Both the position numbers and the translations under genes were made by a program. From contig JAIUMU010000003.1 in NCBI GenBank assembly GCA_022565355.1, forward strand, positions 307,989-371,988: a stretch of 64,000 nt of DNA, written 5' to 3'. The notes under the pieces were generated by a model. That model ran no database searches. It was not told where the DNA came from and saw only the letters and a program-made list of their open reading frames with translations. Positions 50,732 through 63,034 of this stretch are shown piece by piece; position 1 is the stretch's first letter; each line of letters begins with the position of its first letter. The DNA is from Idiomarina sp. Lineage in GTDB: Bacteria; Pseudomonadota; Gammaproteobacteria; Enterobacterales; Alteromonadaceae.

Positions 50732-50747
50732 TGTTCCACGTGGAACC
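50732..50747. other. parS-like ParB-binding site 1
   Basis: TGTTCCACGTGGAACC keeps the full 14-base palindrome GTTCCACGTGGAAC, the form used as parS in Pseudomonas. It sits in the 22-bp gap between the convergent tusA and GNAT genes. Confidence 0.85.
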
Positions 50748-51230
50748 CTAAAGCTTATACTCCCAAAATTCAGCATGCCCCATTTCTGGATCTAGCTGAT
50801 AGGGCTTAAAGCCAAATTTCAAGTAAGCCAAACGAGCCGGTTCATTGCCGCTTAACACTTCCAAAGTAAGTTTCACGCATCCCCGTTGCTTTGCTTTTGC
50901 AGCAGCTGCGGCAATAAGCTTTTGGCCGATATTTTGCCCTCGATAACCCGCTTTCACAGCAATATCATGCAAATTACACACAGGCTTGGCTGCAAAGGTA
51001 GAAAAGCCTTCTACGCAGTTAATAAGCCCTACCGCACCATCATCTTCATGCCAGGCAATAAAACTATATACTGTTGGCCGTGCGGCCATTTCGGCAATTA
51101 AGTTCTCGCGAGTTGCCGCAGGCAACGCTTCGCCGCCGCCCATTGGATCTTGCGCATAATGATCAAGAAGCGCTATTAAAGCCGCTGCATGTTCTGGATT
51201 TTCATAATCTACCGGCTCTATTCGTAACAT
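50748..51230 (-). CDS. GNAT family N-acetyltransferase
   Basis: 160 aa with the acetyl-CoA binding signature VKAGYRGQNIGQKLIAAAAA (about 93-112; Arg/Gln-x-x-Gly-x-Gly/Ile) and the C-terminal EVLSGNEPARLAYLKFGFKP typical of amino-group acetyltransferases. Substrate unknown. Convergent with tusA across a parS-like site. Confidence 0.88.
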   Translation of the reverse strand: MLRIEPVDYENPEHAAALIALLDHYAQDPMGGGEALPAATRENLIAEMAARPTVYSFIAWHEDDGAVGLINCVEGFSTFAAKPVCNLHDIAVKAGYRGQNIGQKLIAAAAAKAKQRGCVKLTLEVLSGNEPARLAYLKFGFKPYQLDPEMGHAEFWEYKL

Positions 51231-51352
51231 TTCTTATATATTCCCTATTATTCATCTTCTTATGCCACAATGCATAGCTAAGAATAACCTCAACACCATA
51301 GCGTTCATAACGATAGCCATGGAGATAATATTAATAATATGAGGATAACAAA

Positions 51353-52102
51353 ATGACACTCGGAGAACGACTAAAACAACGCCGCAACGAGTTGGAACTT
51401 AGCCAACCTGAATTGGCAGAACAAATGGGAATTGAGCAATCCTTTCTTTCCAAACTTGAAAACGACCGTTCTTTACCAAGCAATGAAACATTCCGGCGTT
51501 GGCTACAAGCTCTCGAGCTTTCGTTAGCCGAAGCACTATCGCCATTAGAGAATAGCTACATTCGCAACAAGCTTACGCAAATTAGTGATGTAGACCACCT
51601 TATAAATAAGCAACAAGATGACGCAGTTCGCCAGCGCAGCCGTTTACTTACGTTATCAAGCATGGCTCTCGCTCTCTCCTTGCCGTTGTTTTATGTAGGC
51701 TATACCGCCAGCATATTTCCTGAACAGCAATATGAATACATGTCTCACGGCAATATTGCCGACAACGAATCTGTTGATATCTATCGTAACTGGATACACA
51801 ACTCACCTTGGGCAGACCCTCGTATGCGTCTTGAACCTGGCTTTCTAGAGTTGCAGCAAAAAATGACCGAGCGTTTACAAGAACAACGAATAGTAACGTT
51901 CGAAAACCGCGGTTACCAATACACCGAGGAAGTAGCGGGTAGCCACGGCGCGTTTTATAGAACTTGGTATCGCCAACCTATTAACGAGGGGTCTACCGTA
52001 CACCGCCCCATTAACGGCCTACTGCAAGGCTTCGGCCTGTTCTTCGCTATGTTCGGGATACTCGGTTTCTGGCGCGAACGTAAGCTCTACCCGCGTAGAT
52101 AG
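51353..52102 (+). CDS. Membrane-anchored XRE-type transcription regulator
   Basis: 249 aa, no named family. An N-terminal XRE helix-turn-helix (about 3-60; LGERLKQRRNELELSQPELA then MGIEQSFLSKLENDRSLPSN) is followed by a polar helical linker, a membrane helix (about 99-118), an external domain of about 100 residues (119-218, rich in aromatic and charged residues), and a second helix (about 221-240) ending in a short basic tail. This would place the DNA-binding domain in the cytoplasm and a sensor loop in the periplasm, a one-component membrane regulator. It is transcribed alone; an AT-rich near-palindrome (51328-51343) precedes its AGGATA ribosome-binding site and could be its own operator. 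Confidence 0.82.
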   Translation: MTLGERLKQRRNELELSQPELAEQMGIEQSFLSKLENDRSLPSNETFRRWLQALELSLAEALSPLENSYIRNKLTQISDVDHLINKQQDDAVRQRSRLLTLSSMALALSLPLFYVGYTASIFPEQQYEYMSHGNIADNESVDIYRNWIHNSPWADPRMRLEPGFLELQQKMTERLQEQRIVTFENRGYQYTEEVAGSHGAFYRTWYRQPINEGSTVHRPINGLLQGFGLFFAMFGILGFWRERKLYPRR

Positions 52103-52214
52103 CCACTCTTGTATGGGGATGCGGATTGGCCGCAACAGCATAAACATGCCTGCGTGATTCAAGCGAGGTACAGTAATCAACTGTGCTTCGCTGTTAGCTA
52201 TATTTACAAACTAA

Positions 52215-52230
52215 TGTTCCACATGGAACA
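52215..52230. other. parS-like ParB-binding site 2 (one central mismatch)
   Basis: TGTTCCACATGGAACA is a parS palindrome with the central CG changed to CA. Located at the 3' end of tag, one base before its stop codon, in the convergent gap with the XRE gene. Confidence 0.65.
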
Positions 52231-52821
52231 TTAATCAACATCGCGGAAATCGCAATCAACAAGGTGGTCATTCACCATGCCCACTGCCTGCATAAATGCA
52301 TACACGATTGTGGGGCCTACAAAGTTAAACCCCATTTTTTTCAACGCTTTCGACATCGCTTCCGATTCAGCGGTACTGGTGGGAACATCTCCCATCGTTT
52401 TTGGATAATTCACGATGGGTTTACTGCCTACAAAACTCCAGAGAAATTCATTGAAATCTATGCCTTCGTTCTGCAACTTCATATAACCATCGGCATTGCG
52501 AAAAATTGATTCGATTTTTAGCCTGTTCCGAACAATATTCGAGTTCTGCATTTGGGTTGCTACAAATGCTTCCCTATCGCGGCCTTGAATTGCATGCAAT
52601 GCTTCTGGGTTTAGTTGCAAAAACGCAGCTTCGTATCCTTGCTGTTTTCGCAAAATAGTTATCCAACTCAGCCCTGCTTGTTGGCCATCAAGGCATAGCT
52701 TGGCAAACAAATCGTGGCTATCATAAACGGGGCGGCCCCATACTTTATCGTGATATTCCTGGTAATCTGCAGCGTTACCACACCAAGGGCAGCGATTAAT
52801 TGCATTATTGCTTGCATCCAT
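52231..52821 (-). CDS. tag: DNA-3-methyladenine glycosylase I
   Basis: Excises 3-methyladenine from alkylated DNA. I start it at the ATG at 52821 after GGGAG; the longer frame has eight unrelated residues. The 196-aa protein has the zinc-binding start CPWCGNAADYQEYHDKVWGR and HDLFAKLCLDGQQAGLSWIT, and the C-terminal GFNFVGPTIVYAFMQAVGMV with the late Cys-Asp zinc ligand region (DHLVDCDF). Convergent with the XRE gene, divergent from glyQ. Confidence 0.95.
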   Translation of the reverse strand: MDASNNAINRCPWCGNAADYQEYHDKVWGRPVYDSHDLFAKLCLDGQQAGLSWITILRKQQGYEAAFLQLNPEALHAIQGRDREAFVATQMQNSNIVRNRLKIESIFRNADGYMKLQNEGIDFNEFLWSFVGSKPIVNYPKTMGDVPTSTAESEAMSKALKKMGFNFVGPTIVYAFMQAVGMVNDHLVDCDFRDVD

Positions 52822-52921
52822 TGCGTTTCTCCCTATAAATCGCACGAATGGTTACGGTATAATCACACAAACCCATGCCGCCGCGAAGCGGAAATTCGAT
52901 TGAATGAAATGGAACCACCCC

Positions 52922-53872
52922 ATGGCAAAATTTGATGTAAAAACATTTCAGGGCCTCATTCTCGCTCTGCAAGATTATTGGGCACAGCAAGGTTGTGCCA
53001 TTGTTCAGCCACTCGATATGGAAGTGGGCGCGGGTACCTTTCACCCCATGACATTCCTCCGCTCACTCGGCCCTGAGCCGGCGAGCTATGCTTACGTGCA
53101 ACCGTGCCGCCGCCCTACCGATGGCCGCTATGGGGAAAACCCAAATCGTTTGCAGCACTATTATCAATTTCAAGTGATCATGAAGCCATCACCATCAGAT
53201 ATTCAAGAGCTTTACCTTGGGTCTTTAAAGATGCTTGGATTCGATCCACTCGTACACGATATCCGCTTCGTAGAAGATAACTGGGAATCCCCTACTCTTG
53301 GCGCATGGGGCCTAGGTTGGGAAGTGTGGCTTAACGGCATGGAAGTTACCCAATTTACCTACTTCCAACAGGTAGGCGGTATTGAATGCAAACCAATTTC
53401 CGGGGAAATCACTTACGGCTTAGAACGTTTAGCCATGTACATTCAAGGCGTTGATAGCATTTACGATTTAGTGTGGGCTAGTGGGCCGCGCGGCACTATC
53501 TACTACCGTGATGTGTTTTTGCAAAATGAGATTGAGCAATCTACTTATAACTTCGAATATGCCGATGTGGATGTTCTGTTCGCGCGTTTTGATGCATGCG
53601 AAAAAGAATGTGAACTGCTTATTCAGCACAGCTTGGCCTTACCTGCATACGAGCAAGTAATGCGTGCATCTCATGCATTTAACTTACTCGATGCCCGCCA
53701 TGCGATTTCTGTCACCGAACGGCAACGCTATATTCTACGCGTTCGTACCATGGCGAAAGCATGTGCGGAAGTTTACTTTGCCAGCCGCGCCGAACTTGGC
53801 TTTCCATTGGCCGAGCCAGAGTTAGCGAAATCCGTATTGGCCCAGTACAACAGCAGCAAGAAGGGAGCATAA
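52922..53872 (+). CDS. glyQ: Glycyl-tRNA synthetase alpha subunit
   Basis: Class II catalytic subunit. From the ATG at 52922 it is 316 aa beginning [11 protein letters not shown], and aligns by eye along its length with E. coli GlyQ, including [39 protein letters not shown] and [20 protein letters not shown]. An in-frame ATG six codons upstream lacks support. Followed by glyS after two bases. Confidence 0.97.
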   Translation: MAKFDVKTFQGLILALQDYWAQQGCAIVQPLDMEVGAGTFHPMTFLRSLGPEPASYAYVQPCRRPTDGRYGENPNRLQHYYQFQVIMKPSPSDIQELYLGSLKMLGFDPLVHDIRFVEDNWESPTLGAWGLGWEVWLNGMEVTQFTYFQQVGGIECKPISGEITYGLERLAMYIQGVDSIYDLVWASGPRGTIYYRDVFLQNEIEQSTYNFEYADVDVLFARFDACEKECELLIQHSLALPAYEQVMRASHAFNLLDARHAISVTERQRYILRVRTMAKACAEVYFASRAELGFPLAEPELAKSVLAQYNSSKKGA

Positions 53873-53874
53873 GC

Positions 53875-55944
53875 ATGCATCAGCGTAACGATTTACTGAT
53901 CGAGCTCGGCACCGAAGAGCTGCCACCGAAAGCATTAAAAGGATTGAGCGATAGCTTTACTAATAGTATTGCCAACCAATTAAACGATGCACGGTTAGCC
54001 TTTGATTCTATTCGCGCCTTTGCTTCACCACGCCGCCTTGGTGTTCTTGTAAAGAACCTTGAAACAGCGCAGCAAGATGAAGTGGTAGAAAAACGAGGCC
54101 CCGCTGTAGCGGCCGCGTTCGATGCTGAAGGCAACCCTACCAAAGCAGCCCAAGGTTGGGCGCGTGGCATGGGCATTGAAGTAGCACAAGCAGAACGGCT
54201 CGTAACCGATAAAGGCGAGTGGCTAATGTACAACGCTACCCTGCCTGGCAAATCCATTCGCGAGCTAGTGCAAGCTATGTTGGATACTGCAGTGAAACAA
54301 TTGCCGATTCCAAAAACGATGCGCTGGGGTATGGGCGACCACCATTTTATTCGGCCACTCCATCAACTTACCGTATTACTTGGTAACGAAGTGCTTCCGG
54401 CAAGCCTATTTGGCATTCAAAGTAACAATAAGGTGACCGGGCATAGATTTCATCATCCCGAGCTTTTAACCATCAATAATGCCAACGAGTATGCAGAAAC
54501 ATTGCGCTCTGGCCATGTTATTGCAGATTTCGCAGAACGGCGAGATACCGTTAAGCAAGCAGTTTTGGAGCTCGCACAGAGTGAGAATGCCGTACCCGTA
54601 TGGGATGAGGATTTGATCGATGAGGTAGCTTCCCTAGTTGAATTCCCTGTGCCTATGGTTGCTAGCTTCGATGAAGAGTTTTTATCGGTTCCAAAAGAAG
54701 CATTGATTTACACCATGAAGGATGATCAGCGGTACTTCCCACTTACTGATTTACAAGGGAACTTGTTGCCGCGTTTTATCTTCATTAGCAATATTCAAAG
54801 CAAAGATGCGCAGCAGGTAATTTCAGGCAACGAAAAGGTGGTGCGTCCGCGCCTGAAAGATGCGCAGTTCTTCTTTGAAACCGATAAGAAATCAACTTTA
54901 GAAAGCCGGTTAGCGAAGCTTGATTCGGTATTATTCCAAAAAGAACTTGGCAGTGTTGGCGATAAGGCACGGCGTATTTCTGCGAATGCAGCGGCAATCG
55001 CAAAAGCTCTTGGTGCGGATAGCGAAGCCGCCGGCCGAGCGGGCCTATTGGCCAAAGCCGATTTAGTATCGAACATGGTAATGGAATTCCCTGAGGTGCA
55101 AGGTGTAATGGGCATGCACTATGCGCGCAACGATGGTGAATCTGAGCTTGTAGCGCAAGCTATTGAAGCTCATTATCGCCCACGCTTTGCCGGCGATGAT
55201 TTGCCAGTAAGCGCGGAAGCATGTGCAGTAGCATTGGCCGATAAGCTGGACACACTGGTGGGTATTTTTGCGATTGGGCAAACCCCGAAAGGCGATCGCG
55301 ATCCCTTTGGTTTGCGCCGTGCAGCCATCGGTATGCTGCGCATTTTGGTTGAACGCAAGTTACCACTGGATATCGAGGCCATTGTAGCGATTGCAGTAAC
55401 AAGCTACGGCTCAGTAGTAAAAGACCCTGAAAGCGTTACTACCCAAGTAGCTGATTTCTTGCTCGGCCGGTTCAGAGCCTGGTACCAAGATCAGCATATT
55501 GCTGTGGACGTAATTCAAGCTGTTCTTGCGCGCCGCCCTACTGTTGCGCTCGATTTTGATCAGCGCGTTAAAGCCGTGGCCGAATTCAGAAGCAAGCCAC
55601 AAGCGGAGGCACTTGCTGCAGCAAATAAACGTATTTCGAACATTCTAGCCAAGGTTGAGGGCGAGATTGGCGTTGTGCAGGAAGATTTGTTGAGTGAGCC
55701 CGCTGAAGTAGCCTTGAATCAGGTGCTTAACAGCCTTGTAGCGCAAATTGATACCGCAGCGAAGGCAGGAATCTATAGCGATGTATTAAACGCGTTAGCA
55801 ACGCTACAAGAGCCTGTAGATACGTTCTTTGATCAGGTAATGGTAAACGCAGATGATGAAGCCGTAAGAAGTAACCGTTTAGCCCTGCTGAATGAACTTC
55901 GCAACCAATTCTTGAAGGTTGCGGATATTTCGTTGCTGCAATAA
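53875..55944 (+). CDS. glyS: Glycyl-tRNA synthetase beta subunit
   Basis: 689 aa from the ATG at 53875, eight bases after GGGAG; the reading frame is open further back inside glyQ but begins properly with [15 protein letters not shown]. Recognises tRNA-Gly. Contains [22 protein letters not shown]-domain-like [19 protein letters not shown] and [16 protein letters not shown]. Normal length for the two-subunit enzyme. Confidence 0.97.
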   Translation: MHQRNDLLIELGTEELPPKALKGLSDSFTNSIANQLNDARLAFDSIRAFASPRRLGVLVKNLETAQQDEVVEKRGPAVAAAFDAEGNPTKAAQGWARGMGIEVAQAERLVTDKGEWLMYNATLPGKSIRELVQAMLDTAVKQLPIPKTMRWGMGDHHFIRPLHQLTVLLGNEVLPASLFGIQSNNKVTGHRFHHPELLTINNANEYAETLRSGHVIADFAERRDTVKQAVLELAQSENAVPVWDEDLIDEVASLVEFPVPMVASFDEEFLSVPKEALIYTMKDDQRYFPLTDLQGNLLPRFIFISNIQSKDAQQVISGNEKVVRPRLKDAQFFFETDKKSTLESRLAKLDSVLFQKELGSVGDKARRISANAAAIAKALGADSEAAGRAGLLAKADLVSNMVMEFPEVQGVMGMHYARNDGESELVAQAIEAHYRPRFAGDDLPVSAEACAVALADKLDTLVGIFAIGQTPKGDRDPFGLRRAAIGMLRILVERKLPLDIEAIVAIAVTSYGSVVKDPESVTTQVADFLLGRFRAWYQDQHIAVDVIQAVLARRPTVALDFDQRVKAVAEFRSKPQAEALAAANKRISNILAKVEGEIGVVQEDLLSEPAEVALNQVLNSLVAQIDTAAKAGIYSDVLNALATLQEPVDTFFDQVMVNADDEAVRSNRLALLNELRNQFLKVADISLLQ

Positions 55945-55981
55945 ACCGAAGGGCCAGCAACAACATAATCGGAGGCATGCA

Positions 55982-56290
55982 ATGGCGTTTTTAGTGTATA
56001 TCGTGGTGTTTTCTATCTGCATTTGGTTTGGCAATCAGGCAGCCAAGCTAAAGCACCCTGCACTAGCCGTTGTTGTTGCTGCCGTGCTGCCCTTTTTACT
56101 AATCTTCGTGTTTAGTACTGGTTATGAACTGCTAGCACCATTATTCACGGATAGCGCTACTAGCAATGAAATAGCCGGTGAGCGCTCATTGAATGTGGTG
56201 CTCTACGCATTTCTAGCAACTCCGGGGGCCTTAATTTCGGTGATTGTGTGCCAAATGGTGCGAAATCAACCGAAACCTGAAGCTAAGTAA
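55982..56290 (+). CDS. Small two/three-helix membrane protein
   Basis: 102 aa from the ATG at 55982 after GGAGG. Hydrophobic helices at about 2-17 (FLVYIVVFSICIWFG), 26-46 (ALAVVVAAVLPFLLIFVFST) and 71-90 (VVLYAFLATPGALISVIVC). No recognised motif. It follows glyS by 37 bp and shares a terminator with gyrB. Hypothetical inner-membrane protein. Confidence 0.7.
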   Translation: MAFLVYIVVFSICIWFGNQAAKLKHPALAVVVAAVLPFLLIFVFSTGYELLAPLFTDSATSNEIAGERSLNVVLYAFLATPGALISVIVCQMVRNQPKPEAK

Positions 56291-56309
56291 CCTATTTACC
56301 GTACCTACA

Positions 56310-56346
56310 AAAAAGCCCTCACTTCTTTTGAAGTGAGGGCTTTCTT
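56310..56346. terminator. Bidirectional terminator between gyrB and the small membrane gene
   Basis: AAAGCCCTCACTTC, loop TTTT, GAAGTGAGGGCTTT (56313-56343) is a perfect stem. T-runs follow on both strands. It ends the glyQS unit on the plus strand; gyrB (minus) ends about 65 bp before it on the other side. Confidence 0.9.
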
Positions 56347-56409
56347 ATACTTTCTATGCTTTCTTATTACGATTATTTACCACATTTCCGTGTAACTAAT
56401 CGAAACGCG

Positions 56410-58836
<2,427 letters not shown>

Positions 58837-58846
58837 TTATTCCTGT

Positions 58847-59935
58847 TTAATCATTTTTGATTGTTCCGTGTTCCACGTGGAACAATCGGATTTCGGTGTT
58901 ACTAAACCGGCTTCTTAATTCTTTTTGATGTATCGCCGTAACAAACACCTGACTTCCACTCTGAACTAACGCATCACAGAGCTTTTGTTGGTTCTCACTA
59001 TCAAGCTCTGCCGGTAAATCATCTACCAAGATGACACAGGGCTGACCTCGATGCGAGTTATAATCTGCGCTTTGCACTAACCTCAAAGCAGCAACCAATA
59101 GTTTCAATTGGCCTCTTGATAGCCGTTCGCGAGCATCAATGCCATCAGCGCGAATTTGCCATTCAGCCTTGGTTGGGCCAACGCTGGTAAATCCTTGGCG
59201 CCGATCTAACTCGAGTTTATCTACCAGCGCCTCAGCAAAGGAAATATCCTCGGCCCAACCTTTCAGTAAACGAAACTCAAACTGATATTGCGGTAAAAAC
59301 TGCTGGCAATAAACGTTCAACTGTTCGTTCAATCCTAATAAATATTTGCGTCGCGCATCGGTAACTTGTTCACCCGCGGTAGCCAGCTGTTTATCCCACA
59401 GAGCGCCCGCTTGGCTATCGTATAACCTTTGCTTTAACAGCGCGTTGCGCTGCTTTAGCAACCGCGAAAATGTTAACCAGTGTTCATAGTAACTTGGTTC
59501 CACGTGGAACAAGCCCCAATCCATGAACTGCCGCCGTTGCTTCGGCCCCTCGGTGATTAACGCCACACCTTCGGGAGTAATGAGTTGCACCGGCACTAAC
59601 CGGGCTAGCGCACTAAACTTGCGCTCGTTCTCACCGTTAATGCGAATCTCGGTTTCACCGTTACGCTGCCGGCGAAAACCTACTTTTACTGCATCTTCAT
59701 TTTGTGGTGCAACTACTTGAGCAAACAATGTAAATGAATCTTGCTCATCTTGAACTACTTGCCTAGATTGGTGAGTGCGAAAAGAACGCCCAAACCCCAA
59801 GCTATAAATGGCTTCTAAAACACTTGTTTTACCGCTGCCATTTTCACCACTAATGATATTAATTTGTGGCGCTGGAAGCAGCACTGCACTCTCTATGTTT
59901 CGAAAGTGCTCGATAGCCAGCTTTGTTATCTGCAT
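58847..59935 (-). CDS. recF: RecF, recombinational repair ATPase
   Basis: SMC-like protein loading RecA at gaps. The 362-aa sequence has Walker A GENGSGKTS (30-38), the signature RLSRGQLKLLVAALRL and Walker B CVILVDDLPAELD. Unusual: two parS-like palindromes are embedded in the coding sequence, each read as Phe-His-Val-Glu (residues 143-146 and 352-355). Between dnaN and gyrB. Confidence 0.96.
   Translation of the reverse strand: MQITKLAIEHFRNIESAVLLPAPQINIISGENGSGKTSVLEAIYSLGFGRSFRTHQSRQVVQDEQDSFTLFAQVVAPQNEDAVKVGFRRQRNGETEIRINGENERKFSALARLVPVQLITPEGVALITEGPKQRRQFMDWGLFHVEPSYYEHWLTFSRLLKQRNALLKQRLYDSQAGALWDKQLATAGEQVTDARRKYLLGLNEQLNVYCQQFLPQYQFEFRLLKGWAEDISFAEALVDKLELDRRQGFTSVGPTKAEWQIRADGIDARERLSRGQLKLLVAALRLVQSADYNSHRGQPCVILVDDLPAELDSENQQKLCDALVQSGSQVFVTAIHQKELRSRFSNTEIRLFHVEHGTIKND
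58869..58884. other. parS-like ParB-binding site 3 (perfect)
   Basis: TGTTCCACGTGGAACA is a perfect 16-base palindrome. It is inside the recF C-terminus, read on the minus strand as codons for Phe-His-Val-Glu-His. It lies 36 bp upstream of the gyrB start, so ParB could also affect gyrB. Confidence 0.9.
59496..59511. other. parS-like ParB-binding site 4
   Basis: GGTTCCACGTGGAACA keeps the complete 14-base palindrome GTTCCACGTGGAAC; one outer base differs from perfect. It lies in mid-recF, encoding Leu-Phe-His-Val-Glu-Pro. Confidence 0.85.
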
Positions 59936-59966
59936 ACAACCTTCGCAATGCGCTAATAACCCGAAG

Positions 59967-61067
59967 TTACAAACGCATTGGCATCACAACGTAAAGCGCA
60001 CCATCATCGCTATTATCTTCCACAATGGTACTGCTATTAGGGTCACTTAACGTAAGTTTTACTTGTTCGCCTTGAATCGCATTCAATACATCCAACAAGT
60101 AAGTTACGTTAAAGCCAATTTCAAACGATTCGCCTGAGTATTCAACTTCTAAACGCTCTTCCGCCTGCTCTTGCTCAGGGTTATTGGCTGTAAGAATTAC
60201 TTCATTTGGCGAGAGCGCCATGCGCACACCGCGGAATTTCTCATTCGATAAAATAGACGCCCGCACACAGGATTGGCGCAATAAATCACGATCGGCAACT
60301 ACAATACGATCACCACCTTGTGGCAATACACGGCGATAATCAGGGAAGCGGCCGTCAAGTAACTTACTGGTGAAAATCATATTGCCAGCTGTTACCCGCA
60401 CGTGGTTTTGCCCTAAAGATAAGGAAATGATCGCGTCGTCGTCACCGAGTAAACGCAATAATTCCGATACGCCTTTGCGCGGCACAATCACTTGCTTATG
60501 TGGCAGTGCGCTTTGCTCCAGCGATACCGCCGATAACGCCAAACGATGGCCATCGGTAGCCACGGTTCGTAACACGTCATCATTTACTTCAAACAGCATG
60601 CCGTTTAAGTAATAGCGTACATCTTGGTTCGCCATTGAAAAGTGCGTTTTTTCCATTAAATCTTTCAAATCGCCTTGGGCCATTTGAATTTGAATTTCGC
60701 TTTCCCATTCATCAATATTCGGGAAATCTGAAGCAGGCAAGCTGCTTAACGTAAACCGGCTGCGAGAAGCACGCACAACCACTTTGTCATCACTAGCGGT
60801 AAAACTTACATCTACACCTTCTGGCAACGAGCGAACGATATCGAGTAATTTCTTCGCTGGCACTGTTACTTCACCAGGTGTTGCGCCTTCCAAATCAATT
60901 TGTGATACCAATTCCACTTCTAAATCGGTACCTGTCATGCGCATTTGGCTTTCTGTTACCTGAATCAACACATTGCTTAAAATCGGTAACGTGTTGCGAC
61001 GTTCCACAGCTCCACTTACCACTTGCAGTGGCTTTAATAGAGCATCACGGGTAATAGTGAATTTCAT
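59967..61067 (-). CDS. dnaN: DNA polymerase III sliding clamp
   Basis: 366-aa beta clamp with the three-fold repeat structure. Recognisable parts are MKFTITRDALLKPLQVVSGA at the start, RNTLPILSNVLIQV, FPNIDEWESE, and the C-terminal ALYVVMPMRL motif that shapes the peptide-binding cleft. Normal length; 31 bp before recF. Confidence 0.98.
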   Translation of the reverse strand: MKFTITRDALLKPLQVVSGAVERRNTLPILSNVLIQVTESQMRMTGTDLEVELVSQIDLEGATPGEVTVPAKKLLDIVRSLPEGVDVSFTASDDKVVVRASRSRFTLSSLPASDFPNIDEWESEIQIQMAQGDLKDLMEKTHFSMANQDVRYYLNGMLFEVNDDVLRTVATDGHRLALSAVSLEQSALPHKQVIVPRKGVSELLRLLGDDDAIISLSLGQNHVRVTAGNMIFTSKLLDGRFPDYRRVLPQGGDRIVVADRDLLRQSCVRASILSNEKFRGVRMALSPNEVILTANNPEQEQAEERLEVEYSGESFEIGFNVTYLLDVLNAIQGEQVKLTLSDPNSSTIVEDNSDDGALYVVMPMRL

Positions 61068-61107
61068 GCGGATAACTCCCCTTATTATTATTTCGTTAAC
61101 AGCAACA

Positions 61108-62607
61108 TTAAACCGACAAGGTTCGATTCAGATTGCGATAATCTTCCTGAATCTCATGATCAGACTCTATTAGCTCTTTTACTTTTCGGCAAGCATGTAA
61201 AACCGTTGTATGATCACGGCCACCAAAGGCATCGCCAATTTCCGGCAAACTATGGCTGGTAAGCTCTTTTGCTAATGCCATCGCTACTTGCCGCGGCCGC
61301 GCTACAGAGCGAGTACGGCGCTTCGATGTTAAATCCGATACTTTAATATTGTAGTACTCAGCAACGGTGCGCTGGATATTATCAATAGTAACTAAACGTT
61401 CTTGCGCGGCAATTAAATCGCGCAACGCTTCCTTCACGAAATCAATGGTTATATCGCGGCCAGTTAAGGTTACATTGGCGATAACCCGATTCAGGGCGCC
61501 CTCTAGCTCACGAACATTTGAGCGCAACCGTTTGGCTATAAAGAATGCAACTTCATGTGGCAGCTTCGTTTTCCGCTCTTCTGCTTTGCGCTCTAAAATG
61601 GCCACTCGCGTAGGTAACTCTGGTGGTTCAATGGCTACTGTTAAGCCCCAACCAAAGCGCGATTTCAAGCGTTCATCCACCCCTTCAATTTCTTTCGGAT
61701 ACACATCGCTTGTTAGTATAACCTGTTGATTTCCCTCAAGAAGCCAATTAAACGTGTGGAAAAACTCATCTTGAAAATGGTCTTTTTTCGCAAAAAATTG
61801 CACATCATCGATTAGCAATGCATCTACGCTACGATAGCTTTCTTTAAAGCTATCGATTTTGTTGTGCTTCATGGCATACACCATATCTTGCACAAAACGC
61901 TCGGCACGCAAATAAAATACTTTTGCATCAGGCTTATTCGCGAGAATACCGTTGCCAATAGAATGTAATAAATGGGTTTTACCTAAACCAGTACCGCCAT
62001 AAATAAATAGCGGGTTGTACGCTTTGCCTGGATTCTCCGAAACCTGCACTGCCGCTGCACGAGCCAATTGGTTCGAGCGGCCTTCTACGAAATTATCGAA
62101 GGTATAGGTAGGTTGCAAATTACTATGCTGAAGCGAAATCGGCCGATCCATCGGGTTGGTTTGAATTTGTGGCGTGTAGTTAGGCTGGGCATTATTGGTT
62201 GCAACACCGTTGCTTGATGTATTCAGTACACCTTCACTGTTGTGTTGGCCGCCCGAGCCTCGCTTGGCCGAGGCATGAGCAGAAGCATGATTAGCCGAGC
62301 CATTCACCGCCGCACCATTATTGCCCGCAGAGTTTTTGGCCTCGCCCGCATTACGCGGCTGCCGTGAACCGCCTACACGCAGTTCCACATTCGGCACGGT
62401 ATCGCCGCCGGAACTACGCAAGAAGGTAATAATTTGTTTGAGGTATTTATCTTTTACCCATTCCATTACGTAGGTATTGGGGGCATACAAGAATAGCGTA
62501 TTGCGCTCAAAATCAGCCTGCAAAGGGCGAATCCAAGTGTTGAACTGTTGTGCTGGCAATTCGTTTTGTAAACGCGTTGCACAATCATGCCACAGTGAAT
62601 TACTCAC
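61108..62607 (-). CDS. dnaA: DnaA, replication initiator
   Basis: 499 aa, starting with GTG. Domain I is about 1-80 ([20 protein letters not shown]). Domain II (about 81-160) is a long Asn/Ser/Gly/Ala-rich linker, making the protein larger than E. coli DnaA (467). The AAA+ core has Walker A GGTGLGKT (204-211) and Walker [10 protein letters not shown]; the C-terminal DNA-binding domain ends with the signature [15 protein letters not shown]. First gene of dnaA-dnaN-recF-gyrB. Confidence 0.98.
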   Translation of the reverse strand: MSNSLWHDCATRLQNELPAQQFNTWIRPLQADFERNTLFLYAPNTYVMEWVKDKYLKQIITFLRSSGGDTVPNVELRVGGSRQPRNAGEAKNSAGNNGAAVNGSANHASAHASAKRGSGGQHNSEGVLNTSSNGVATNNAQPNYTPQIQTNPMDRPISLQHSNLQPTYTFDNFVEGRSNQLARAAAVQVSENPGKAYNPLFIYGGTGLGKTHLLHSIGNGILANKPDAKVFYLRAERFVQDMVYAMKHNKIDSFKESYRSVDALLIDDVQFFAKKDHFQDEFFHTFNWLLEGNQQVILTSDVYPKEIEGVDERLKSRFGWGLTVAIEPPELPTRVAILERKAEERKTKLPHEVAFFIAKRLRSNVRELEGALNRVIANVTLTGRDITIDFVKEALRDLIAAQERLVTIDNIQRTVAEYYNIKVSDLTSKRRTRSVARPRQVAMALAKELTSHSLPEIGDAFGGRDHTTVLHACRKVKELIESDHEIQEDYRNLNRTLSV

Positions 62608-62766
62608 GGATCACCCCACCTACTCCTGTAATTATTGTTCTAAACCATTAATTGATCTCGGCTTTGATCATTCCTAATTGGTTCTGAGCACCTAACGAAA
62701 ACCGAGCCCTTCATTCTACGTAAAATACTAGGTGTACGCTAGCATTTTGGCGCCTAAAACTCAAAG

Positions 62767-62775
62767 TTATCCACA
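62767..62775 (+). promoter_or_regulatory. DnaA box between dnaA and rpmH
   Basis: Perfect TTATCCACA in the 261-bp dnaA-rpmH gap, 21 bases upstream of the rpmH -35 element. Fits autoregulation of dnaA or control of rpmH. GATC sites are present in the gap (for example near 62653, 62666 and 62804). I find only this one consensus box, so an origin of replication here is not supported. Confidence 0.6.
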
Positions 62776-62796
62776 GCCTTTTTTTAGCGAAATTAT

Positions 62797-62825
62797 TTGA
62801 CAGCGATCCTTTTTCTGGGTAGAAT
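62797..62825 (+). promoter_or_regulatory. rpmH promoter
   Basis: TTGACA at 62797-62802 and TAGAAT at 62820-62825 with an ideal 17-base spacer, 43 bases before the rpmH ATG. A very strong sigma-70 promoter, as expected for the rpmH-rnpA operon. Confidence 0.85.
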
Positions 62826-62868
62826 CCGCGCTCAATTTTGAACTCAGATCAGCTACGGAAGAACAGCT

Positions 62869-63003
62869 ATGAAAAGAACATTTCAACCAAGTGTATTAAA
62901 ACGCAAGCGTACTCATGGCTTCCGTGCACGTATGGCAACCAAGAACGGCCGTCAGGTTATTGCTCGTCGTCGTGCAAAAGGACGCAAGCGCCTAAGTGCT
63001 TAA
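62869..63003 (+). CDS. rpmH: 50S ribosomal protein L34
   Basis: 44 aa, starting M-K-R-T-F-Q-P-S and rich in Arg and Lys throughout ([19 protein letters not shown], then [13 protein letters not shown]). Exactly the usual length. Preceded by GGAAGAACAGCT. Too short for ordinary ORF calling. It opens the operon rpmH-rnpA-yidD-yidC. Confidence 0.98.
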   Translation: MKRTFQPSVLKRKRTHGFRARMATKNGRQVIARRRAKGRKRLSA

Positions 63004-63034
63004 TCGATTCCGTTCGATTAGCTCAGGTTGCTGA

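Noticed and set aside
62608..62868. Origin of replication between dnaA and rpmH
   Set aside because: Only one perfect DnaA box is present and there is no box cluster. In many related bacteria the origin is near mnmG, beyond the right edge. The parS cluster shows that the origin is close, not that it is here.
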